A stretch of 10,799 bases of DNA. Source: Candidatus Pacearchaeota archaeon (GTDB lineage Archaea; Nanoarchaeota; Nanoarchaeia; Pacearchaeales; GW2011-AR1). The translations under genes were made by a program, and so were the position numbers. The notes beneath the pieces are model-generated. The model had not been told where the DNA came from, made no database searches, and worked only from the letters and a program-made list of their open reading frames with translations. The stretch spans positions 1 through 10,799 of the forward strand of contig NZER01000373.1 in the NCBI GenBank assembly GCA_002690445.1. The letters run 5' to 3'. Of this stretch, positions 1-6,081 are shown piece by piece (position 1 is the first letter of the stretch; each line of letters starts with the position of its first letter).

Positions 1-1
1 G

Positions 2-820
2 AAATACGCAAGACAGGCTAGGCTCGATGTTGTGAGCAAGCTTATTGAGCGTATGTCTCAAGAGGTCCTGCTTAAGCAGGAGAGAAACGCTTGGGCCGTT
101 GCTTTACGAGCCCTTGCGACAGCAAACACTAGCTCTGTAACACCGGCTTCCGTTGGAATCGCTAATCTAAAGGCTGGTTCTCATGTTATTCCCGCTTTCG
201 AGCATAACAAGTTCCAGTTGGCCGATCTTAACAAGCTGATGACCCTCAATAAGAGAATTAACTCTTCTTGGGCGAATGGTACAGTTGACGCTTCTTATAG
301 CGCAGGTGTTACTGATTTGTATGTCAGCCCTGAGATCAAAGAGCAGATCCGTGCGTTTGCTTATCAACCGATGAACACAGCGCAGGCTCCGAGCGGAACA
401 AGTTCCGTGCCTCTGCCAGATAATATCAGAACTGATATTTTCAACGCAGCTGGTATGCAGGAGATCTACGGTGTGAATATCGTGGAGCTCAACGAGCTTG
501 GTCTTAGCCAGAAATACAACACTCTCTTCAAAGAGTTTGCTGGTACTGGTGTTGTTGGTCCTATGGCCTTAGCCAGTGGAGCTACTCAAGGTGCTGAAGC
601 CCTTGGTACTACTGCTGTTGATGAAGTCTTGGTCGGTGTTGACAACAGTAAGGGCGCGTTTGTGCGAGCTCTTGCTCAGGACTCCGACACAGGTGATACC
701 TTCACTACTGCTCCGGATGACCAGTTCACCCAGAGAAACGAGAGAATCGGTTTTTACGGTTCCTTGGAGGAAGGTCGCGTTTGTATCGATTCCAGAGCCA
801 TTGTTGGCTTGGTGGTCTAA
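2..820 (+). CDS. putative HK97-fold major capsid protein, C-terminal part (5' end outside window)
   Basis: The reading frame is open from base 2, so this is the 3' part of a longer gene. The GTG at 32 is an internal codon, because the frame upstream (KYARQARLDVV) continues the same helix-like segment. About 272 residues are visible. Features that recall phage major capsid proteins are an N-terminal amphipathic stretch with ERMSQEVLLKQERNAW, a central segment VTDLYVSPEIKEQIRAF, the sequence AAGMQEIYGVNIVELNELG, and a C-terminal strand GFYGSLEEGRVCIDSRAIVG, which resembles the closing strands of HK97-fold capsids. The function would be the shell of the head. Its composition differs from most genes downstream: bases 61-120 hold 34 G/C of 60, against 19 of 60 at 8281-8340. 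That fits codon selection in a very highly expressed gene. A terminator follows directly. The family call is from pattern recognition only; another abundant structural protein is possible. Confidence 0.68.
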   Translation, partial: KYARQARLDVVSKLIERMSQEVLLKQERNAWAVALRALATANTSSVTPASVGIANLKAGSHVIPAFEHNKFQLADLNKLMTLNKRINSSWANGTVDASYSAGVTDLYVSPEIKEQIRAFAYQPMNTAQAPSGTSSVPLPDNIRTDIFNAAGMQEIYGVNIVELNELGLSQKYNTLFKEFAGTGVVGPMALASGATQGAEALGTTAVDEVLVGVDNSKGAFVRALAQDSDTGDTFTTAPDDQFTQRNERIGFYGSLEEGRVCIDSRAIVGLVV

Positions 821-842
821 TATACCTCGACAAATATTATCA

Positions 843-870
843 GAGCCCCCTTTTCGGAGGGGGCTTTTTT
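843..870 (+). terminator. rho-independent terminator after the capsid gene
   Basis: A perfect 7-bp G+C-rich stem (AGCCCCC at 844-850 with GGGGGCT at 859-865) encloses an 8-base loop and is followed at once by a T run (865-870) and more T-rich sequence. It starts 23 bases after the capsid stop codon. It would end or attenuate the capsid transcript and separate it from the genes downstream. Confidence 0.93.
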
Positions 871-871
871 A

Positions 872-900
872 TTCTTTTGTTGGGGGCTTTTGTGTATACT
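872..900 (+). promoter_or_regulatory. possible promoter for the fibre/glycosylation gene block (weak)
   Basis: TATACT at 895-900 is a good -10-like hexamer, just after the terminator and 29 bases before the next start codon. The sequence 17 bases further upstream (TTCTTT at 872-877) matches the -35 consensus poorly, and no T4-type late motif TATAAATA is present. A promoter is expected on context because all following genes are codirectional without another obvious terminator. Read-through past the capsid terminator is the alternative. Confidence 0.28.
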
Positions 901-914
901 ATGTATAACGGATA

Positions 915-919
915 AAGGA
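915..919 (+). promoter_or_regulatory. Shine-Dalgarno site that fixes the start at 929
   Basis: AAGGA lies 9 bases before the ATG at 929. An in-frame ATG at 890 exists upstream, but it has no such site and would add a hydrophobic, Cys-containing leader, so the ATG at 929 is preferred. Confidence 0.7.
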
Positions 920-928
920 TTAAATATC

Positions 929-1339
929 ATGGCAGCAAAAAAGAAAACAAGCTCGGCTAAGAGGAAAACGGTAAAAAAGACCCCCAAAAAGGAAGTTAAA
1001 GCTAAGAAGAAAATGGTCCAAACTCACGCAATGGAAGAGAAGGAATCTTTTCAAAAGACTACTTTGGATCAAGTGTGGGGCGATACGGGGTCTTCTAGAT
1101 ATGGCACCTTAGAAGAATCAGCTTACCTTGGTAGGATAAAGAGTATGAATCGCAGCGACCTTCATTCTCACGCAGTTTCGGTAGGTATTTTACCTGTAGA
1201 TAATAGGGAATTGCTAACCGCTAGATTAACTAGAGAATTTAAAAAGCATATTCTATCTTTTCAAAAGCCTCACGAAAAAAAAGACAAAAAATCTATTGTA
1301 TCGGAAAAAATTAGGTCTATTTTAGCGGAAGGTAAATAA
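929..1339 (+). CDS. small Lys-rich structural or DNA-binding protein with SAP-like C-terminal segment
   Basis: A 136-residue protein if started at the ATG with the AAGGA site upstream. Residues 1-30 are almost entirely Lys, Ala, Thr and Ser and should be disordered and strongly basic, like a histone tail. Residues 31-60 form a linker. Residues 64-106 (SMNRSDLHSHAVSVGILPV, then NRELLTARLTREF) have the two-helix spacing of SAP / Rho-N-terminal-like helix-extension-helix folds, which bind nucleic acid or serve as docking modules. The tail is again Lys-rich. In phage genomes, small proteins with such a segment often sit between capsid and neck or tail genes, so a head-DNA contact or head-tail connector accessory role is plausible. 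It opens the gene block after the capsid terminator. The fold call is by eye and the function is not known. Confidence 0.75.
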   Translation: MAAKKKTSSAKRKTVKKTPKKEVKAKKKMVQTHAMEEKESFQKTTLDQVWGDTGSSRYGTLEESAYLGRIKSMNRSDLHSHAVSVGILPVDNRELLTARLTREFKKHILSFQKPHEKKDKKSIVSEKIRSILAEGK

Positions 1340-1356
1340 ACACACGAGATGCCTTT

Positions 1357-2190
1357 ATGCCATATAATATTCAGACAGGGCAATTAGATCTTGGTGGATT
1401 AAAAGAATACCTCCTAAGACCAGCCTCTACGAGTTTATCTGGCAGCGCTTTAAATACTACAGGTTTTTATCCCTACACGGGAAACCCCTCTGATTTCGCT
1501 CACTCAGGTTATGTTGAGGCTATAAGTGGCGACATTTCTGGTTATATAAGAACTGTTAGCGGAGTAATAAGGGATGACCTTGTCGAATCTGGGACAAACC
1601 TAAGCGGTTACACTACCAAAGTAAAGGATCAGCTAAAATCTGATATAACTCAGCTTAGTGGGGATAAGGTTCAAATTAGCGGAGACCTAAGGGATCTTAG
1701 CGGTGTTGTTTATACAAACCAAGGTAATATAGGCGGTCTTGAAACTAGTCTAGTTACTTCTGGACAGAATTTAGAAGAATTAATAATAAGTACAAGTGGT
1801 GACATTTCTGGTTATGTAGATGGTGTTAGCGGGGTACTAAATACAAAGGTATCAAATTTAGATACTTCACTAAGGGGCCATGTTTATTCAGACTACCTTA
1901 GCAAGAAAGATATTGGGGCGGGTAATTTGGGTGTTTCTGGACAAACGACATTTCATAAAAACCCTCATTTCAATAAAGGTATTTATTTAGATAAAGTCTC
2001 TAATCATAGTAATTTTTCCACTATTCAAACTGGCGTGGGTTCATATAGTATAGTTGAGGACTATGGCCCAGTGGGTGGACAAAATTATCAAACTATGACT
2101 AATTACATGAGGTTCCCGAGTCCGGAGTTAGGAACAACATATAACGTAATAGTAGGTTCTGCTATGTATACGGGTAGTATCCCCCTTTAA
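1357..2190 (+). CDS. putative fibre protein with SG-motif repeats
   Basis: A 277-residue protein without signal peptide or membrane segment, 17 bases after the previous gene. The middle (about residues 53-175) is built of spaced Ser-Gly motifs (SGDISGY, VSGV, NLSGY, QLSGDKVQISGDLRDLSG) between hydrophobic positions. This looks like an elongated helical or beta-stranded trimeric shaft. The block SGDISGY..(x)VSG occurs twice, at residues 57-69 and 147-159. The C-terminal 100 residues, which contain LGVSGQTTFHKNP and the final YNVIVGSAMYTGSIPL, look globular and could be a tip or trimerisation domain. Position between capsid-type and LamG-type genes supports a tail- or neck-fibre role. I do not recognise the family. 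No clear Shine-Dalgarno site precedes the ATG; the nearest purine run is more than 20 bases away, so the start is less certain than the frame. Confidence 0.72.
   Translation: MPYNIQTGQLDLGGLKEYLLRPASTSLSGSALNTTGFYPYTGNPSDFAHSGYVEAISGDISGYIRTVSGVIRDDLVESGTNLSGYTTKVKDQLKSDITQLSGDKVQISGDLRDLSGVVYTNQGNIGGLETSLVTSGQNLEELIISTSGDISGYVDGVSGVLNTKVSNLDTSLRGHVYSDYLSKKDIGAGNLGVSGQTTFHKNPHFNKGIYLDKVSNHSNFSTIQTGVGSYSIVEDYGPVGGQNYQTMTNYMRFPSPELGTTYNVIVGSAMYTGSIPL
1525..1833 (+). repeat. two copies of a 39-base fibre motif (SGDISGY..VSG)
   Basis: Bases 1525-1563 and 1795-1833 encode closely similar 13-residue blocks. The core GACATTTCTGGTTAT is identical in both. The spacing, 270 bases or 90 residues, suggests duplication within the fibre shaft rather than chance. 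Confidence 0.6.
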
Positions 2191-2194
2191 GATT

Positions 2195-4159
2195 ATGGCT
2201 ACTTATAACGGAACAAGAAGAAAGTTGACTGAGGGATTGGTCTTATACACCAACGAACTAAGTCATAAAAGTTATCCGGGAGAGCCTACTATAAATTTTA
2301 TAGAAACAGCAGTAAAGGATGAAGTTAATACTTTGGGGGGTTTTGACGTCTCTACTGGTTGGGATTTTTACAGAATATACAGAGATAAAGACCCCAATCA
2401 GCAGGGCATGTACAAATCTTTAGCTCCCGGATACATGAAGGCCACCGACGTAGTCTACAAGCATAATTTTCCGACTGGGACGTCATATAATCCAGTTTTA
2501 GGAAAACATGGTTTTACGGGAATATTTTTAAATATAAATTCAGAATATACTTTGTCGGTCGAAGTATTCGTTTCAGAAGGCCACCAAAGAACCGGAATCA
2601 AAAATAGAGGAGTCATACAAGCCAGCCCCTTAAGCCAAGCGTCTCAATATGGTACTTATGATTTTTCTAAAAAGGGAACTTGGCAGACGGTGTCTATATT
2701 AATAAAACCTAGCCTGTTAACTGGCACAGACGCTACCTCTGGAACAGGAGGAACCTCTGGTTCTTCTGGGACGTCTGGCACGACTGGTGTTATACAGACC
2801 TCTATTCGTTATTCTGTATACATGCACCCTAGAGTTAATTATCCTTATCAATCTTCACAAAACAATCAGAGTGAGAACGCTCTTCACGGATATATACTTT
2901 ACAAAAACTTTCAGTTAGAAAAAAACAAGCCAGAGCATGCGGGCAGCACCCACAGAACACAATTTATAAAAGGTAGGCCCGGAAATAGTGCTAGTAGTGT
3001 TTCTCATTCAGCTAGACTAGCCTCTTCAGGGCTGACTGATCTAAGCGGAAATAATAATTCTTTTAATATTAAAGTTATGAATTTCGATTCAAACGCTAGG
3101 CCTGTTTTTTCGCAAAAGGGCAGTTTTGGTTCGTATCAAGATATTGGTATTACCACTACTAAATCTGGATCTTCTTCTTCTCTGTTATTGAATACCTCTA
3201 ATAAGAAAACTTATGATTTTTGGGTAAATTTAGATTCTGTTGATAACGAATATTCTACTTTGTTCTATTCCGATATAACCCAATCCGGCTCTTTCACTTC
3301 TGACGAAGGTATATCGAAAAAACAGCAAATCTATATTTATAATGGCAAGGTATATTGTAACTTTTATAACACGAATGGTCTTTCTACTAGCTACTTCACT
3401 AAGGATAGCGTAATTACCGCTGGAGCAACGCACAACATAACAGTAGTGGTAGATACGACCTCCGCTATAAAAAAAATAAAAATATATATAGATGGCCGTA
3501 TTAAAGATGTTATTAAAGTCAGTAACATTAAGCCCCCCTCCAACATAACACTAAGGAATTTCAACGCGCAAACAGGTTCAAACTTATTCGACAAAGGCCA
3601 AACAGTAAATTATAAAATATCTTCTTATGACGAAAAAGGAGAATCTACAGCCAGCTTATTAAAAACAATTTTAATTAAAAACAATTTAAGTATTATTAAT
3701 TTAACTTGGTCGAATGTTCCAGAAGCTTTGGGTTTTTTCGTTTATAGATCTTTGAATAATTTAGGTAGGTTTGATAGCAATTCTCTATTAACCAAAGTCT
3801 CTAATCCATATTTCGGCGGGAAGACTTCGGATTCAATAATGTTTTCCGATGACAATTCCGCTATTGTAACCAATGGAATGCCCAAAGGTGTAAATGATTA
3901 CGATAAATATTCTTTGATAAATAATAGTTTTCATGACTCTTCAGATCTTAAAGCTTCTATAGGATCGTTCCCTAGGGCAAACGAAATAGGTAACAAAAAT
4001 TACTCAGAAGGTAAAATATATAAAGTTTCAATTTATAAAAAAGCTTTAAGCGAAAAAGAAGTCCTACATAACTACATACAAGGTTCAGAAGACTTCACAT
4101 CAAATAGCGCGAAGTATGGTTTTTCAGCTGTAGTTAGTAGTTCATCGGGAGGATATTAA
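2195..4159 (+). CDS. LamG/CBM-like phage fibre or adhesin protein with Gly-Thr-Ser tract and Fn3-like insertion
   Basis: A 654-residue protein starting 4 bases after the previous stop. The opening LTEGLVLYTNELSHKSYPG matches the lead-in of phage LamG (concanavalin-like) proteins. Residues about 90-240 read as a beta-sandwich like a carbohydrate-binding module (EYTLSVEVFVSEG, then KGTWQTVSILIKP, then YILYKNFQLEKNKPEHAG). This is interrupted at 177-200 by a collagen-like Gly-Thr-Ser tract. Residues about 260-460 form the first part of a LamG jelly roll (GLTDLSGNNNSF, YDFWVNLDSVD, HNITVVVDTTSAIKKIKIYI). Residues about 468-570 look like a Fn3 domain (VNYKISSYDEKGES, LTWSNVPEALGFFVYRS). The LamG fold seems to resume and close at 600-630 (YSEGKIYKVSIYKKALSEKEV). 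Such proteins are thought to bind glycans on host surfaces. The protein ends SSSGGY, like the next one. No Shine-Dalgarno site is apparent. Confidence 0.8.
   Translation: MATYNGTRRKLTEGLVLYTNELSHKSYPGEPTINFIETAVKDEVNTLGGFDVSTGWDFYRIYRDKDPNQQGMYKSLAPGYMKATDVVYKHNFPTGTSYNPVLGKHGFTGIFLNINSEYTLSVEVFVSEGHQRTGIKNRGVIQASPLSQASQYGTYDFSKKGTWQTVSILIKPSLLTGTDATSGTGGTSGSSGTSGTTGVIQTSIRYSVYMHPRVNYPYQSSQNNQSENALHGYILYKNFQLEKNKPEHAGSTHRTQFIKGRPGNSASSVSHSARLASSGLTDLSGNNNSFNIKVMNFDSNARPVFSQKGSFGSYQDIGITTTKSGSSSSLLLNTSNKKTYDFWVNLDSVDNEYSTLFYSDITQSGSFTSDEGISKKQQIYIYNGKVYCNFYNTNGLSTSYFTKDSVITAGATHNITVVVDTTSAIKKIKIYIDGRIKDVIKVSNIKPPSNITLRNFNAQTGSNLFDKGQTVNYKISSYDEKGESTASLLKTILIKNNLSIINLTWSNVPEALGFFVYRSLNNLGRFDSNSLLTKVSNPYFGGKTSDSIMFSDDNSAIVTNGMPKGVNDYDKYSLINNSFHDSSDLKASIGSFPRANEIGNKNYSEGKIYKVSIYKKALSEKEVLHNYIQGSEDFTSNSAKYGFSAVVSSSSGGY
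2723..2794 (+). repeat. short collagen-like Gly-Thr-Ser tract inside the LamG/CBM-like gene
   Basis: Eight triplets, mostly Gly-X-Y with Thr and Ser (GTD, ATS, GTG, GTS, GSS, GTS, GTT pattern), lie between two predicted beta-strands. It is the same low-complexity type as the long tracts after 10086, though shorter and more degenerate. Confidence 0.8.
4147..4152 (+). promoter_or_regulatory. strong Shine-Dalgarno site inside the preceding stop region
   Basis: GGGAGG lies 8 bases before the ATG at 4161. It is also the codons for the terminal Gly-Gly of the upstream protein, so the last codons of one gene double as the ribosome site of the next. Confidence 0.8.
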
Positions 4160-4160
4160 A

Positions 4161-5012
4161 ATGTCAAGTAAAGTAAATTATGGTAAATATAGAGTAAACA
4201 CAGATGGATTAGTGTTTAGGGTAGATGGTTATAGTCAAAGAAGTTACAGCGACGGTACGCAATCTTGGAAGGATTTAGCCCCTAGTGGTTTGGATGCGAC
4301 GTTGACTAATACTGATTTGTATGACGAGACAAGCGGTTACTATAAATTCAGGAAAGGCGCTAGCGAGAACGATTTCGCCGCTATATCTGGCCAGAACTTT
4401 ACCGACCTGAAGTCTTTGGGGGTCTTAAAAGACAAAGATTCAAGTTTTTCTATAGAGATTTTCTTTGGGCTAAAAAGAGATCTCTCAACCTACCCTGATG
4501 ATGGAGCTGTGCTTTTTGGCAACACCGACCACAACAAGAGCGGCTATTCCTATGGGTTAGTTACTATGACAGGAAACGGAAACGGAACTACAAATCAAGT
4601 TAGCGGCCTTAAGGCTTTTATCGCTTCTAATAAAGTTAACTCAGCTGCGCCTTCTTATATTGGGAATAGCCCTTGGACTGGTGTGGAAGTCATATTATCC
4701 GAGGTTACCAACCCGTCTATTTCGGGCTCTAGTTTTCGTCACGCGGCTATGACATATAACGGAAATGACGGAAAAATGATAGGCTATCTAGATGGAAAAG
4801 TAAAAGGTACAGGAACTTTCACTTTATCAAATACTAGCGGTTTTCATGATGCAGACGCTAGCCCATATGAGCAGTTTTACATAGGGGGTAACGATAGCTC
4901 TGGTATAAACGTTAACATAGGTATGGTTTCATGCTACAATAGAGCTCTCTCCAGTGGGGAAGTGTATGGTAATTGCAAAGCTGTAAAGCATAGATATGGC
5001 GGCGGATATTAG
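4161..5012 (+). CDS. LamG (concanavalin-like) phage structural/adhesin protein
   Basis: A 283-residue protein separated by one base from the gene before it and preceded by a strong GGGAGG site. Residues about 14-275 form one complete LamG-type domain: the lead-in TDGLVFRVDGYSQRSYSDG, a sheet strand SSFSIEIFFGLKRD, the typical FRHAAMTYNGNDGKMIGYLDGK, and the closing YEQFYIGGNDSSGINVNIGMVSCYNRALSSGEV. Such domains often bind carbohydrate in phage tail or neck decorations. It seems to be a one-domain relative of the LamG part of the upstream gene, and both proteins end in Gly-Gly-Tyr (here YGGGY), which suggests tandem duplication or a shared assembly signal. No enzyme motif is visible. Which part of the virion it decorates cannot be told from sequence. 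Confidence 0.84.
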   Translation: MSSKVNYGKYRVNTDGLVFRVDGYSQRSYSDGTQSWKDLAPSGLDATLTNTDLYDETSGYYKFRKGASENDFAAISGQNFTDLKSLGVLKDKDSSFSIEIFFGLKRDLSTYPDDGAVLFGNTDHNKSGYSYGLVTMTGNGNGTTNQVSGLKAFIASNKVNSAAPSYIGNSPWTGVEVILSEVTNPSISGSSFRHAAMTYNGNDGKMIGYLDGKVKGTGTFTLSNTSGFHDADASPYEQFYIGGNDSSGINVNIGMVSCYNRALSSGEVYGNCKAVKHRYGGGY

Positions 5013-5032
5013 TTTTGAAAAAGCCCTCTTTA

Positions 5033-5054
5033 TTCATTAAAACTTATTAATGAA
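5033..5054 (+). promoter_or_regulatory. A+T-rich hairpin enclosing the start codon of the first glycosyltransferase
   Basis: TTCATTAA (5033-5040) and TTAATGAA (5047-5054) are a perfect 8-bp inverted repeat with a 6-base loop. The ATG at 5050-5052 lies inside the downstream arm, and no Shine-Dalgarno site precedes it. It could lower or temperature-tune translation of the sugar-transfer genes relative to the fibre genes upstream. The stem is all A-T except one pair, so it may be too weak to matter. Confidence 0.4.
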
Positions 5055-6081
5055 CGACGTATCGTTTTACGATAAATTAGCCCCCCTTTTTGATAGGACT
5101 CAACGCAGAGGGCAAGAAAATTCCAAAGAGGTCGTATTGCGAGTAAATTGTTCTGGCCTTGGGGATACTTTATGCTGCACACCAACACTAAGAAAGCTAG
5201 CTAAAGCTTACGCTAAAAAGATAATAGTCTGCTCATTTCATTATGATGTTTTTAAACATAACCCTTTTGTAAAAAACCACATAAGCCATGATGAATTAGC
5301 GGAAGATAATCAACAATATGAAATATTTGATACTTATAAATTCTTAAGAAAAAACGAAAAAAATGACATATGGAATACCGCCAGATTTGATCTAAGGAGA
5401 ATACATGCTTCAGAAATAGGGCTTGATTTACTACCGGAAGAAATGCAATGTGATTATTACCCCGGACCAGTAGAATTTGATAAGGAAGATCTACAATTCA
5501 TAAAAAACAATAAATACATAGCTATTCATGTAGCTAAGACTTGGCCTAGTAGGACTTGGCCTAAGGAAGAATATAAAAAATTAATCAAAGGTTTAAATGA
5601 AGTTGGGCACCCCGTTGTTTTAATAGGTCTCGATCTACCACCAGAACCCGGAACTTACAAGACAGACAAGACATGCTATGACACTAGAGATTGGGATTTC
5701 GAGGGGCTGAATTTTATAAATAAAAATTCATTAGACGAAAGTTATTGTATAATTAAGAATTCAGAAGCTTTTATAACTTTAGATTCAGGAGCGCTTCATC
5801 TTGCGGGTTGCACGGACACACATATAATAAATATAGGCTCCTCTATAAACCCAAGATTCAGAATTCCGTATAGACATAGCTCTCAAGACTATAAGGTTAC
5901 ATTTGTAGCGGGTAGCTGTGATCTTTTTTGCGCTTCTGACCCAAAGTATTCTGTTGTAGAGCATGGTTCTTTAAGCAGTGTGCCTCCCGTTCCTTTTTGC
6001 TTAGAAGAAAAACCGACTTTTGAATGTCAGCCTAATGCAGAAAAAGTTATTAACGCGACATTGGAGACTTTAGGAACATGA
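5050..6081 (+). CDS. GT9 heptosyltransferase-like glycosyltransferase
   Basis: A 343-residue, soluble, two-Rossmann (GT-B) type protein. The N-terminal motif VNCSGLGDTLCCTPTLRKLAK (residues about 32-52) corresponds to the GT9 glycine loop and first helix. The C-terminal motif LDSGALHLAG (244-253) corresponds to the nucleotide-sugar site of ADP-heptose:LPS heptosyltransferases (usual form NDSGPMHLAAA). AIHVAKTWPSRTWPKEEY (158-175) matches the start of the second domain. Four cysteines near the end (290, 294, 317, 326) suggest a metal site. The known family reaction is transfer of heptose from an ADP-sugar; the true sugar and acceptor here are unknown. The ATG at 5050 is the only start, since TAA lies in frame 12 bases upstream. 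Its stop overlaps the next start (ATGA), so the two are translationally coupled. It could act on the phage's own fibres or on host surface glycans. Confidence 0.85.
   Translation: MNDVSFYDKLAPLFDRTQRRGQENSKEVVLRVNCSGLGDTLCCTPTLRKLAKAYAKKIIVCSFHYDVFKHNPFVKNHISHDELAEDNQQYEIFDTYKFLRKNEKNDIWNTARFDLRRIHASEIGLDLLPEEMQCDYYPGPVEFDKEDLQFIKNNKYIAIHVAKTWPSRTWPKEEYKKLIKGLNEVGHPVVLIGLDLPPEPGTYKTDKTCYDTRDWDFEGLNFINKNSLDESYCIIKNSEAFITLDSGALHLAGCTDTHIINIGSSINPRFRIPYRHSSQDYKVTFVAGSCDLFCASDPKYSVVEHGSLSSVPPVPFCLEEKPTFECQPNAEKVINATLETLGT
5917..6027 (+). other. four-cysteine cluster in first GT9 protein
   Basis: Codons for Cys 290, 294, 317 and 326 (pattern C-x3-C, then C, then FEC near the C terminus). The placement after the DSGALHLAG motif parallels the four-Cys finger of the two BAHT-like domains downstream, although the first spacing differs. 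Metal binding is inferred. Confidence 0.5.

Noticed and set aside
32..34. GTG as the true start of the first gene
   Set aside because: The frame is open to base 2, the upstream residues fit the same helix, and no ribosome site is seen. The gene is cut by the window edge.
576..908. + strand frame overlapping the end of the capsid gene
   Set aside because: It lies in another frame of a well-supported gene and reads across the rho-independent terminator.
5013..5049. Terminator between the LamG gene and the first transferase
   Set aside because: The only hairpin is A+T-rich, overlaps the next start codon and has no T tract after it.
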